A DNA stretch of 64,000 bases. Origin: CAVUWL01 sp963787415. Lineage in GTDB: Bacteria; Actinomycetota; Thermoleophilia; Solirubrobacterales; 70-9. Every line of letters begins with the position of its first letter. Positions within the stretch are counted from its first letter, which is position 1. The notes under the pieces were generated by a model. It was not told where the DNA came from. It searched no databases and saw nothing but the letters and a program-made list of their open reading frames with translations. Where the stretch lies: NCBI GenBank assembly GCA_963787415.1, contig CAWBCO010000003.1, positions 496,001 to 560,000 of the forward strand, in the 5' to 3' direction. A program made the translations under genes and the position numbers. Of this stretch, positions 7,906-15,323 are shown piece after piece.

Positions 7906-9060
7906 TTAGCTTGCGACAGTCGTGAACAGCTCCGAGTCGTCGATGGGCTGGCGATCCGCGCGAACGCGATGGCGGATTAACTCCAAGTCAGGCGAGCCAA
8001 TGTAGTACGTGCCGCGTTTCGATCCTTTTTGGATGAGAAGACCCGCGTTGACCATTCGCTTCAGATCATTTGTTGCGGTCTGGTTGGTGATCTCTTCCTG
8101 CTCAACCAGCTCTACGTCTTTTCGATAGGACGCATTCCGAATCCGCAGCCCTATCGTGGCGTTGAAGAGACTTCCAATCGACCTCTCGGGAAGTCCTTTC
8201 TCGGTCCTAAGCTCCTCAATCGCTACCCAGATCGCCTCGGACTCATGGGCGCGTCTCAACACGCTCATGGCCTGGATGAAATGTGCTCTAAGGCAGAAGC
8301 GGACCCAGGGACGGGCATCGTTTTCGGGGTGCCACGACCCGCTGCCCACTTGCCCGAGGATGTCGTAGTACGCCTGAGTGTTAACCCCTAGGAACTCCTC
8401 GATACTCATCCACTCGGGGGAGAGATATTGCTCACGCGCAAGCATGAGGGTTTGGAGGCCCCGCGCCATCCGGCCGTTACCGTCCTTGAAGGGATGGATC
8501 ATGACGAGATTCAGGTGCGCCATCGCGCCCTTAACCATTGCGGGGCACTGCTTGGCGCCGTCCATTTGCTCGACTAGCTCATCGATGAGGCCCGCGATCT
8601 CGCCGCTCTCTGGGGCCTCATAGACGACTTCACCAGAGGCATCGTTGCGAACCCAGATCGGACCCGGTCGCCATAAGCCAGGGCCAGCGTCCAGCGTGTA
8701 CTCGGTCATCATAAAATGAAGGCTGCGAATAAGGCCGGGAGAAAACTCGAAATGCTGGTCGTGGGCTAGCTGGATGACATAAGTCATCGCCCGCTGGTAT
8801 CCGCGAACGGCTTGCCAATCGCTGGCTCCTGCCTCGGTTGGCTGATCGCCCTCAATGGCGGCCAGGGCGTCCTCCACGGAGACATTGAAGCCCTCGATGC
8901 TGTTGGAGCCCTGGATTGCTTTTGCACCAAGTACGCGGCGTAGTGAGCCGACCCACCTACGTGGTTCTGCGACGTAGTAGCGCAGCTGTCGGCGCAGATC
9001 TTCAATCCGCCCAAGCGCCGCCTCTTCGCCCTTACGAAGCTCCGGAATCTCGTAAACCAT
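7906..9060 (-). CDS. Fic-domain protein with N-terminal inhibitory motif and C-terminal winged helix
   Basis: 384 residues. The Fic active-site motif H-P-F-K-D-G-N-G-R is complete at residues 189-197, so AMP transfer from ATP to a target hydroxyl is chemically possible. The N-terminal helix carries the inhibitory pattern S-x3-E-G (S52-N-S-I-E56-G57), placing it among self-inhibited (class II type) Fic proteins. The last ~100 residues look like a winged helix ('NQTATNDLKRMVNAGLLIQKGSKRGTYYIG'), as in many stand-alone Fic proteins. Codon use is less GC-biased than the neighbours and the upstream region is AT-rich, consistent with transfer. The gene sits between fbiC and a duplicated fbiC 3' end. 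No antitoxin gene is adjacent. Target unknown. Confidence 0.9.
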   Translation of the reverse strand: MVYEIPELRKGEEAALGRIEDLRRQLRYYVAEPRRWVGSLRRVLGAKAIQGSNSIEGFNVSVEDALAAIEGDQPTEAGASDWQAVRGYQRAMTYVIQLAHDQHFEFSPGLIRSLHFMMTEYTLDAGPGLWRPGPIWVRNDASGEVVYEAPESGEIAGLIDELVEQMDGAKQCPAMVKGAMAHLNLVMIHPFKDGNGRMARGLQTLMLAREQYLSPEWMSIEEFLGVNTQAYYDILGQVGSGSWHPENDARPWVRFCLRAHFIQAMSVLRRAHESEAIWVAIEELRTEKGLPERSIGSLFNATIGLRIRNASYRKDVELVEQEEITNQTATNDLKRMVNAGLLIQKGSKRGTYYIGSPDLELIRHRVRADRQPIDDSELFTTVAS

Positions 9061-9069
9061 TTGTCCATC

Positions 9070-9098
9070 CGTCTAGTTTGTTACTGGGATAATGTCAA
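9070..9098 (-). promoter_or_regulatory. Possible promoter of the Fic gene
   Basis: On the minus strand TTGACA (9093-9098) is followed after 17 bp by TAGACG (9070-9075), ending 10 bp before the Fic start codon. The surrounding 60 bp are unusually AT-rich for this genome and include the near-palindrome AATGATATTATCATT. The -10 match is weak. Confidence 0.35.
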
Positions 9099-9141
9099 TA
9101 TTTAAAATGATATTATCATTATCAGAAGATGAAACTAAACT

Positions 9142-9393
9142 TGGGTGCATATCATCGAGGCATCCCATCGCGCCGGTCTGCGCTCGACCTCGACCGTGAT
9201 GTTTGGCCACATCGAGGAGCCGCGCGAGCTGGCTCGCCACGTGCGGGTGATCGCGGATGGCCGGCTCCCAGCACGGGGTCCGCCTTAAGCCCGAGCAGCT
9301 GATCGCGCCGGCGCGCGCCGGCGGCCGTCTGCCCGCCCAGCGAAACACCCTCTACGAGGTTCTCGAGACCTACTGACCCCGGCCCGCTGAGCG
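9142..9393 (+). pseudogene. Decayed duplicate of the fbiC 3' end
   Basis: Bases 9142-9252 match 7169-7279 of fbiC and bases 9251-9393 match 7547-7689, with only scattered substitutions. The copy lacks 269 bp in between and joins at a short TC microhomology. The match continues about 18 bases past the stop codon. It has no start and cannot encode a radical SAM domain. It directly precedes the alcohol dehydrogenase gene, so it probably marks the ancestral fbiC-adh junction, with the Fic segment inserted on its left. Confidence 0.88.
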
Positions 9394-9433
9394 CTTCCAG
9401 CGCCCGCGTCGGTGAGGGCGCGATGATGGGGCG

Positions 9434-10432
9434 ATGAAAGCGATGGTCTTAGAGCGCCCGGGCGAGCCGTTGGTGGCATGCGAGCGCCCCGATCCGCAGC
9501 CCGGTCCCGGCGAGGTGCTGATCTCGGTGAGCGCCTGCGGCGTCTGTCGCACCGACCTTCACATCCTCGACGGTGAGCTCACCAAGCCGAAGCTGCCGCT
9601 CATCCTCGGTCACCAGATCGTCGGTCGTGTCGCCGGCGCGGGGGAGAGGGCGGAGCGCTTTGTGTTGGGTGATCGAATCGGGGTTCCCTGGCTGGGCTGG
9701 ACCTGCGGGCAGTGTCGCTACTGTCGCAGCGGGCGCGAGAACCTCTGCGATCTCGCCCGCTTCACCGGCTATGACATCGACGGCGGCTACGCCGAGCTGG
9801 CCATCGCCGATCAGCGCTTTTGCTTTTCGATTCCCGACGGGTTCTCCGATCCCCAGGCGGCACCTCTTCTTTGCGCCGGGATGATCGGCTACCGGGCGCT
9901 GCGACTCGTGGGCGAGGCCGAGCGGATCGGCTTCTACGGCTTTGGCGCCGCCGCCCACATCCTCTGCCAGGTTGCGGTGCACCAGGGTAGAGAGGTCTTT
10001 GCCTTCACCCGAGGCGATGACGTCCAAACTCAGGAGTTTGCCCGCCGCCTCGGTGCCGTCTGGGCCGGATCCTCTGAGCAGGCGCCCCCCGAGGAGCTTG
10101 ACGGAGCGATCATCTTCGCTCCGGTCGGCGCGCTGATGCCGGCCGCGCTGCGGGCCTCCGCCAAGGGCGCCAGGGTGATCAGCGCCGGCATCCACATGAG
10201 CCAGATTCCCGCCTTTGATTACGAGATCCTCTGGGGCGAGCGCCAGCTCGGCTCAGTCGCCAACCTGACCCGCGCCGACGGTGAGGAGTTCCTCGAGCTG
10301 GCGCCGCGCGCGGGGGTCCGCACCGAGGTCTCGCTCTACCCCCTGAGCGCCGCGGATCGCGCGCTCTCAGAGATTCGCGGCGGCGCCCTGCGGGGGGCGG
10401 CGGTCCTTGATCTCAGCGCCGGAGTGAGTTAG
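9434..10432 (+). CDS. Zinc-dependent alcohol dehydrogenase (AdhA-like MDR)
   Basis: 332 residues of the medium-chain dehydrogenase family. The catalytic zinc ligand lies in 'ACGVCRTDLHILDGEL' (Cys near residue 36) and a second in 'LGHQIVG'. A structural zinc loop has four cysteines, 'CGQCRYCRSGRENLC'. The nucleotide-binding Gly motif is altered to 'IGFYGFGAAAHILCQ'. It most resembles propanol-preferring alcohol dehydrogenases of actinobacteria; substrate and cofactor (NAD or F420) are not determined by the sequence. Its stop TAG overlaps the stop of the convergent cofE (TTAG at 10429-10432). It lies right after the fbiC fragment. Confidence 0.87.
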   Translation: MKAMVLERPGEPLVACERPDPQPGPGEVLISVSACGVCRTDLHILDGELTKPKLPLILGHQIVGRVAGAGERAERFVLGDRIGVPWLGWTCGQCRYCRSGRENLCDLARFTGYDIDGGYAELAIADQRFCFSIPDGFSDPQAAPLLCAGMIGYRALRLVGEAERIGFYGFGAAAHILCQVAVHQGREVFAFTRGDDVQTQEFARRLGAVWAGSSEQAPPEELDGAIIFAPVGALMPAALRASAKGARVISAGIHMSQIPAFDYEILWGERQLGSVANLTRADGEEFLELAPRAGVRTEVSLYPLSAADRALSEIRGGALRGAAVLDLSAGVS

Positions 10433-11220
10433 CGAAAGAGGTCTTGCTCGAGCGGTCGGCGCAGCGCCGCGGCGCCGGGGCCGTCCTCGGGAGCGATAAA
10501 GCGCCCCAGGCCGCGCAGCAGCGCCGCCGGGACGCCGCTGGCCTTGCCCCGCACCAGATCGGCGGCCGAGGCTGCCTGATCGGCGACCGCGATCAGCGTC
10601 GCCTCGAGCTCTTCTCCGCAGGCGTCCTTGAGTCCGCGCCAATCATCGAGGGGAGAGATGCCGGCGCAGCCGATCGCGACCTCGGCCTGGCCGACTCGCC
10701 AGGCCCGGCCAAAGCTGTCGGAGACGATCACCGCGGGGCTCGCCCCGATCGCCGAGTCGATTTCTGAGCGAATCCAGCGCGCCGAGGCGTCTGGGTCCTC
10801 GGGCAAAAGGCAGACGGTGTCGGGGTCGGGCAGGTTGGAGCTGTCGATGCCGGCGTTGGCGCAGACGAAGCCGTGGTGGGTTTCGACGATCAAGACGCCG
10901 CGCTCGGCACGCAAGACCTCCTTGCTCTCAGACAAGATCAGCTCGATCAGCGCCGGTTCTTTGCCGAGTACCGCGGCGAGGCGGCGGGCCTCAGCACTGG
11001 GTAGGACCGAGGAGAGGCGGCGGACCCGTCCCTCTGCCTTGGAGACGATCTTTTGTGAGACGACGAGAAGGTCGCCGTCGCCCGCCTGCGCACGGGCGGC
11101 GATCAGCTCACCGACCGCCATTCCCTCCCTGAACTCGGGCAGCCCGCTGATCGCGAACACCTCGAGCTCACCGCTCGGCGGGCGGGCGCCGGGCCGCTCC
11201 CCTGGGTCTCCCTCGCTCAA
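10429..11220 (-). CDS. cofE: Coenzyme F420-0:L-glutamate ligase
   Basis: 263 residues, the CofE (FbiB N-terminal) enzyme that adds gamma-linked glutamates to F420-0 using GTP. Typical family stretches are 'DLLVVSQKIVSKAEGR', 'ESKEVLRAERGVLIVETHHGFVCANAGIDSSN' and 'IVSDSFGRAWRVGQAEVAIGCAGI'. There is no C-terminal nitroreductase-like domain, unlike mycobacterial FbiB, so the dehydro-F420 reductase activity would need a separate gene. It is the last gene of the npdG-cofD-cofC-cofE operon and overlaps cofC by 4 nt. It ends convergently inside the stop of the alcohol dehydrogenase gene. Confidence 0.93.
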   Translation of the reverse strand: MSEGDPGERPGARPPSGELEVFAISGLPEFREGMAVGELIAARAQAGDGDLLVVSQKIVSKAEGRVRRLSSVLPSAEARRLAAVLGKEPALIELILSESKEVLRAERGVLIVETHHGFVCANAGIDSSNLPDPDTVCLLPEDPDASARWIRSEIDSAIGASPAVIVSDSFGRAWRVGQAEVAIGCAGISPLDDWRGLKDACGEELEATLIAVADQAASAADLVRGKASGVPAALLRGLGRFIAPEDGPGAAALRRPLEQDLFR

Positions 11221-11858
11221 ATTCCCAGCGCCTTCGCGGTCCGAAGCGCGCGGCCCGGGCGCTTCTCGAGCTCGCGGGTGAGGGCGATGACATCGGCGGG
11301 TGTGTCGAGGTCAAGGCCAAGGGAGGCCAGCTTCTCGACCCCGTAGGGGATGGCGGCGTCTCGGGCCGCGGTGACGTGGCGGGCGCAGCTTCCCTCGCCG
11401 AAGGCGGGGCGGATCGCCCCGGGGGGGGCGAGCACCAAGGCGTTGGTCCCGGCGCCGTGGCGGTCGGGCACGACCGTGACGTAGCGCTCGGGGACGCCGG
11501 TCAGAAGGTGGTCGAGCTCGCGCGGGTCAAGCAGCGGGCAGTCGCCGGGAAGCAGGGCGACGCACTGCGCGCCGAGCGCCTCGGCCCGTGCGATCCCGGC
11601 CAGCGCCGCCTCGCTGTGGCCGAGATCGGCGGGGTCGGCGAGGACCTCAGCACCCGCCGCCTGGGCCAGCTCGGCCGCCCGCTGCTCGCCGGTGACGACG
11701 ATCATTGCCTCGATCGTGCGGGCCCCGCCAATCGCCTCCAAGACGTCGGCCAGCATCGCCGCGACCAGCTCCTGGCGGCGGGGCCCCTCGACCCCGGCGG
11801 CGAGGCGTCGCTTCGCCGCCCCAAAGCGCTTCACCGGGAGTACAGCCGTCGCGTTCAA
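11217..11858 (-). CDS. cofC: Phospholactate/phosphoenolpyruvate guanylyltransferase
   Basis: 213 residues. CofC (FbiD) activates 2-phospholactate, or PEP in actinobacteria, with GTP for transfer to FO. It starts 'AVLPVKRFGAAKRRLA', a nucleotidyltransferase loop, and contains 'CVALLPGDCPLLDPRELDHLL' with the metal-binding acidic residues, plus 'DRHGAGTNALVLAPP' and 'LDLDTPADV'. It overlaps cofD upstream (11855-11858) and cofE downstream (11217-11220) by 4 nt each, so the three are translationally coupled. Choice of PEP versus phospholactate cannot be settled by motif reading. Confidence 0.92.
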   Translation of the reverse strand: MNATAVLPVKRFGAAKRRLAAGVEGPRRQELVAAMLADVLEAIGGARTIEAMIVVTGEQRAAELAQAAGAEVLADPADLGHSEAALAGIARAEALGAQCVALLPGDCPLLDPRELDHLLTGVPERYVTVVPDRHGAGTNALVLAPPGAIRPAFGEGSCARHVTAARDAAIPYGVEKLASLGLDLDTPADVIALTRELEKRPGRALRTAKALGI

Positions 11859-12781
11859 GCTGGGGCGAGACTAGCGGCGTAATCCAGTACCCGGCGGGCA
11901 AGTCGCGTCCGTCCCTCCGCTCCCTGCATCAGGGTCGGTGCTTGCAGGATCTCGATCTCCTCCGGGAGCGGATGCGGTTCATCCTGATCGATCACGATCG
12001 CGTCGATCAAGCCCGCATAAAGCCCGGCAACGCCGGCGGCGCTTGAGGGCCGCCCGAGCGCCGCCATGAAGCGCTCGGTCGGGCCCTTGACGACGGCGCC
12101 GGCGACGAAGGGGCTGACCGCCACGACCGGCGCCGGGGAGGCAGAGATCGCCTCGCGCATCCCGGGAACCGCGAGGATCGGACCGATGCTGATCACCGGG
12201 TTGGAGGGACCGATCACGATCGCCTCGGCCTGCGCCAGCGCGCTCAGCACCTCCGCCGTCGGCCTCGCCTCCTCGATCCCCTCGAGCTCGACCCCATGCA
12301 CCGCGGGGCGCCCGCCGTCGAGGATCAGGTATTCCTGCAGCCCGCGCCTGCCGGCGGCGGTCAGAACCGCGGTACGGACCGCGCTGTCGCTCATCGGTAA
12401 GACCCGGGCCGCGACCCCGAGCGCGGCTGCAATCTGGCCCTGGGCATCGGTGGGGCGACCGCCCGCCGCGAGGAACTCGCGGCGGTAAAGGCAGGCGGCG
12501 AGATCGCGATCGGAGAGCCCGAACCACTCCGGTGCACCGAGCGCCACCAGCCGCTCAAAGACGGTGAAGCTGTCCCCGCGCAACCCCCAGCCGCGCTCCT
12601 CATCGATTTCACCCGAGAGCCAGTAGGTGATCAGGTCGGGATCGGGGGAGACGTGGACGCCGAGCGTCTCGATGTCATCGCCGCTATTGGCGATCACGCT
12701 CAACTGAGAGCCGATCTGCGCCTGCAGTCCCGCTCCGAGTTTGGCGCCGCCGGTACCGCCGGCGAGCAGGACGATCCCCAC
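11855..12781 (-). CDS. cofD: LPPG:FO 2-phospho-L-lactate transferase (CofD/FbiA)
   Basis: 308 residues. CofD joins the guanylylated intermediate to FO, giving F420-0 or dehydro-F420-0. The N-terminal nucleotide loop 'LLAGGTGGAKLGAGL' is diagnostic, and is followed by 'NSGDDIETLGVHVSPDPDLITYWLSG' and later 'IVIGPSNPVISIGPILAVPGMREAI'. Length is normal. It lies 2 bp downstream of npdG and overlaps cofC by 4 nt. The tight spacing supports a single F420 transcript starting upstream of npdG near 13490. Confidence 0.94.
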   Translation of the reverse strand: MGIVLLAGGTGGAKLGAGLQAQIGSQLSVIANSGDDIETLGVHVSPDPDLITYWLSGEIDEERGWGLRGDSFTVFERLVALGAPEWFGLSDRDLAACLYRREFLAAGGRPTDAQGQIAAALGVAARVLPMSDSAVRTAVLTAAGRRGLQEYLILDGGRPAVHGVELEGIEEARPTAEVLSALAQAEAIVIGPSNPVISIGPILAVPGMREAISASPAPVVAVSPFVAGAVVKGPTERFMAALGRPSSAAGVAGLYAGLIDAIVIDQDEPHPLPEEIEILQAPTLMQGAEGRTRLARRVLDYAASLAPA

Positions 12782-12783
12782 TC

Positions 12784-13482
12784 CTAACCCCAGTGCTCGG
12801 CGTCGGGAATGCCGGTCAGCCGAATCCCCGCGTGGGTCTTGTAGCGGGCGTTGATCGAGATCAGCAGCGGGGTCAGCTGCTCGAGGATCCGCGCCGTCTC
12901 AAGCGCTCCGGCGTTGACCGCGCGCAGGCCGGGGATCAGCTCGATCAGGTGAGCCACCGCGGCCTTATCGGCCTTGCGATCGCCACAGATAAGGATGTCT
13001 TGGTCGAGCTCGGCCGCGGGGTCGGCGAGGAGCGGAGCCCCGATCGTGTGCAGGGCCGAGACGACGGTGACCCCCTCGGGCACCATCTCCTGGGCCTGCT
13101 GGGCCGCCGATCCCTGCCAGACCCCGAGTGAGCGGGTTGCCTTACCACCGATCGCGGCGGCGAGGGGGACGGTGGCATCGACCAGGATCTGCCCCGGCGA
13201 AAGCGCCTCGCGCAGGTTGTTGAGGTTCTCCGATTGGGCGCGGAAGGGAACCGTGAGAAAGACGATCCGGGCGCCCCGCGCGGCGTCCTCGTTGAGCATG
13301 CCCTCGACGCTTGCCCCGGGGAGCGCCTCACGCACCTTCGCGGCCGCCTCGGCGGCGCGCTCGGGTGAGCGCGAGCCGATCAGCACCGAGGCCCCGGTGC
13401 CGGCCCAGCGCAGGGCCAGCCCTGCCCCCAGTGCCCCGCTGCCGCCGATGATCGGGATCGGTTCGCTCTTGGCTGTGCTCAC
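12784..13482 (-). CDS. npdG: F420:NADPH oxidoreductase
   Basis: 232 residues. The N-terminal Rossmann motif 'IPIIGGSGALGAGLALRWAGTG' and the 'IGSRSPERA' NADP-binding turn match F420-dependent NADP reductases (NpdG/Fno). These move hydride between F420H2 and NADP+. The stretch 'LVDATVPLAAAIGG' and 'VVSALHTIGAPLLADP' is also typical of the family. It is the first gene of the cofD-cofC-cofE operon, which links cofactor synthesis with its redox recycling. It is divergent from the SDR gene, with 88 bp between starts. Confidence 0.9.
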   Translation of the reverse strand: MSTAKSEPIPIIGGSGALGAGLALRWAGTGASVLIGSRSPERAAEAAAKVREALPGASVEGMLNEDAARGARIVFLTVPFRAQSENLNNLREALSPGQILVDATVPLAAAIGGKATRSLGVWQGSAAQQAQEMVPEGVTVVSALHTIGAPLLADPAAELDQDILICGDRKADKAAVAHLIELIPGLRAVNAGALETARILEQLTPLLISINARYKTHAGIRLTGIPDAEHWG

Positions 13483-13570
13483 GCGCTGGCGGCCTTCATC
13501 GGGCGCGGGGATCTTGATCGCTGCTTGCTGGCTCCGCCTTCACAGCGCGCCAGTCTATGCTGCTCAACCA

Positions 13571-14305
13571 GTGAGGCTGGAGCGACGAAAGGCGCTGGTG
13601 ACGGGGGCGGCGAGCGGAATCGGCGCGGCGATCGCCGCGCGCTTGGCCGCCGAGGGTGCCGAGGTCTGGGTTGCCGACATCGACCTCGCCGGAGCAGAGC
13701 GGGTCGCGGCCGAGATCTCCGGGCACCCGATCGAGCTCGATGTGACCGAGCTTGGGTCAGCACGGGCGGCGCTTGAGGCTACGGGGACGATCGACATCCT
13801 CGTCAACAACGCGGGAACCGATGAGTTCGGCTTCTTCACCTACACCACGCCCGAGCAGTGGCAGCGGGTGCTGGCGGTAAACCTCGGCGGGGTTCTCAAC
13901 TGCACCCATGCGGCGCTGCCAGCGATGCAGGAGGCGGGCTATGGCCGAATCCTCAGTATTTCCTCTGAGGCCGGCCGGGTCGGCTCCAAGGGCTCCGCGG
14001 TTTACTCGGCGGCAAAGGGCGGGATCGTCGCCTTCACCAAGGCGATCGCGCGCGAGAACGCTCGCTATGGGATCAGCGCCAACTCGATCGCACCGGGGCC
14101 GATCGAGACCCCGCTTCTGATGGGCGCCAAGGAGTTCGGGGAGATCGGTGAGCGGGTGATCGAGACGATGAGGGCAGCGACCCAGATGGGGCGCCTCGGT
14201 CAGCCCGAGGAGGTCGCCGCAGCGGCCGCCTTTCTGGTCTCTGATGATGCCAGCTACGTGACCGGGGAGACGCTGGGAGTGAGCGGCGGGTTGGGGATGG
14301 TCTGA
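13571..14305 (+). CDS. Short-chain dehydrogenase/reductase
   Basis: 244 residues from GTG 13571; the reading frame is open much further left, but that part is antisense to npdG and not protein-like. Classical SDR features are the cofactor motif T-G-A-A-S-G-I-G near residues 10-17, N-N-A-G in 'DILVNNAGTDEFG', catalytic Ser in 'ILSISSEAG', and Y-x3-K in 'YSAAKGGIV'. The acidic residue after the second strand (VADIDLAGA) suggests NAD(H). Its position just before HMG-CoA lyase (4 bp) and a carboxylase suggests a beta-hydroxyacyl-CoA or hydroxybutyrate substrate, which is inference. Confidence 0.88.
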   Translation: MRLERRKALVTGAASGIGAAIAARLAAEGAEVWVADIDLAGAERVAAEISGHPIELDVTELGSARAALEATGTIDILVNNAGTDEFGFFTYTTPEQWQRVLAVNLGGVLNCTHAALPAMQEAGYGRILSISSEAGRVGSKGSAVYSAAKGGIVAFTKAIARENARYGISANSIAPGPIETPLLMGAKEFGEIGERVIETMRAATQMGRLGQPEEVAAAAAFLVSDDASYVTGETLGVSGGLGMV

Positions 14306-14309
14306 GCTG

Positions 14310-15230
14310 ATGCCGGCGCTGCCCGGGGGGGTCCGGATCCGCGAGGTCGGCCCTCGCGATGGCTTCCAAAACGAGCCCGAGACGATCCCCACCGCCGAGA
14401 AGGTGAGGCTGATCGACATGCTCTCCGCCAGCGGCTTGGCGCGGCTTGAGGTGAGCGCCTTCGTTCGCCCTGAGGTGATCCCCCAGCTTGCCGATGCCGA
14501 GCAGGTCCTTGCCGCGATCAAGCGTCGGGAGGGTGTCGCCTTCTCGGTCTTGATCCCCAATCGGCGCGGGCTCGAGCGGGCGCTCGGCCTCCGCGATCGC
14601 TTCGATGAGGCAAGCGTCTTCCTCTCGGCTTCAGAGACCCATAATCGCCACAATCTGAACAGCTCGGTGGATCGGTCTCTGCTCGAGTTGGAGGCAACGA
14701 TCGCCGCCGCGGTCGAAGCGGGCCTGCGCTGTGAGGGCGTGATCGCCACCTCCTTCGGCTGTCCCTATGAGGGCGCCGTTGATCCTCTGCGGGTATTTGA
14801 GATTGCCGAGCGCCTTGCCGGGGCGGGTTGTGCGGAGGTCGCCTTCGGCGACACCACCGGGATGGCGAACCCGTTACAGGTGGGAGAGTTCTTCGCGGCG
14901 GCGAGGGAGCGCGTCGGCGCGGTGGAGCTGACCGCGCACTTCCACAACACCCGTGGTCAGGGCCTTGCCAACGTGCTGGCGGCGCTCTGGCAGGGGGTCG
15001 AGTCCTTTGAGTCGAGCTTTGGCGAGCTCGGCGGCTGCCCGGTGCCAGCGGGTTCGACCGGCAATATCTCCACCGAGGACCTGGTCTCGATGCTGGGCGA
15101 GATGGGGATCGAGACCGGGGTGGATATCTCGGCGCTGATCGATGCCTCCCGCGCCGCGCAGGAGCTGCTCGCTCGCCCACTCGGTGCCCACCTGCTGAGC
15201 GCCGGGCCGGTGGATTGGCACCGCGATTAG
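14310..15230 (+). CDS. Hydroxymethylglutaryl-CoA lyase
   Basis: 306 residues, TIM-barrel aldolase of the HMGL family. It splits HMG-CoA into acetyl-CoA and acetoacetate, the last step of leucine breakdown. It has 'IREVGPRDGFQNEPETIPT' at the N-terminus (metal-binding Asp in R-D-G-F-Q-N-E), 'FGDTTGMANP', 'HFHNTRGQG' with the metal-binding His pair, and the signature-loop Cys in 'GGCPVPAGSTGNISTEDLV'. It follows the SDR gene by 4 bp and precedes the acyl-CoA carboxylase, in agreement with a leucine/isovalerate pathway. Confidence 0.92.
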   Translation: MPALPGGVRIREVGPRDGFQNEPETIPTAEKVRLIDMLSASGLARLEVSAFVRPEVIPQLADAEQVLAAIKRREGVAFSVLIPNRRGLERALGLRDRFDEASVFLSASETHNRHNLNSSVDRSLLELEATIAAAVEAGLRCEGVIATSFGCPYEGAVDPLRVFEIAERLAGAGCAEVAFGDTTGMANPLQVGEFFAAARERVGAVELTAHFHNTRGQGLANVLAALWQGVESFESSFGELGGCPVPAGSTGNISTEDLVSMLGEMGIETGVDISALIDASRAAQELLARPLGAHLLSAGPVDWHRD

Positions 15231-15239
15231 GCTGCCTTG

Positions 15240-15323
15240 GTGAGGGAGAACCTGTCCAGCGCGAAGAGCGCCCGCCAGTACCTGCGCCAGGGCGAGCGCC
15301 TCAGGCAGGCTGAGCGGCGGTGA
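15240..15323 (+). CDS. Possible 27-residue coupled small ORF
   Basis: GTG 15240 opens a frame of 27 codons encoding a very basic helix-like peptide (MRENLSSAKSARQYLRQGER...). It ends in a GTGA overlap with the carboxylase start at 15320. It fills the gap between HMG-CoA lyase and the carboxylase almost exactly. No clear ribosome binding site is seen. It is much shorter than known acyl-CoA carboxylase epsilon subunits. It may be a translational-coupling leader or chance. Confidence 0.25.
   Translation: MRENLSSAKSARQYLRQGERLRQAERR

Noticed and set aside
12974..13570. N-terminal extension of the SDR reading frame
   Set aside because: It runs antisense through npdG with low-complexity content; the SDR fold begins at the GTG at 13571.
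15240..15323. Acyl-CoA carboxylase epsilon subunit (AccE)
   Set aside because: 27 residues is far below the usual length and the gene position is upstream; kept only as a low-confidence small ORF.
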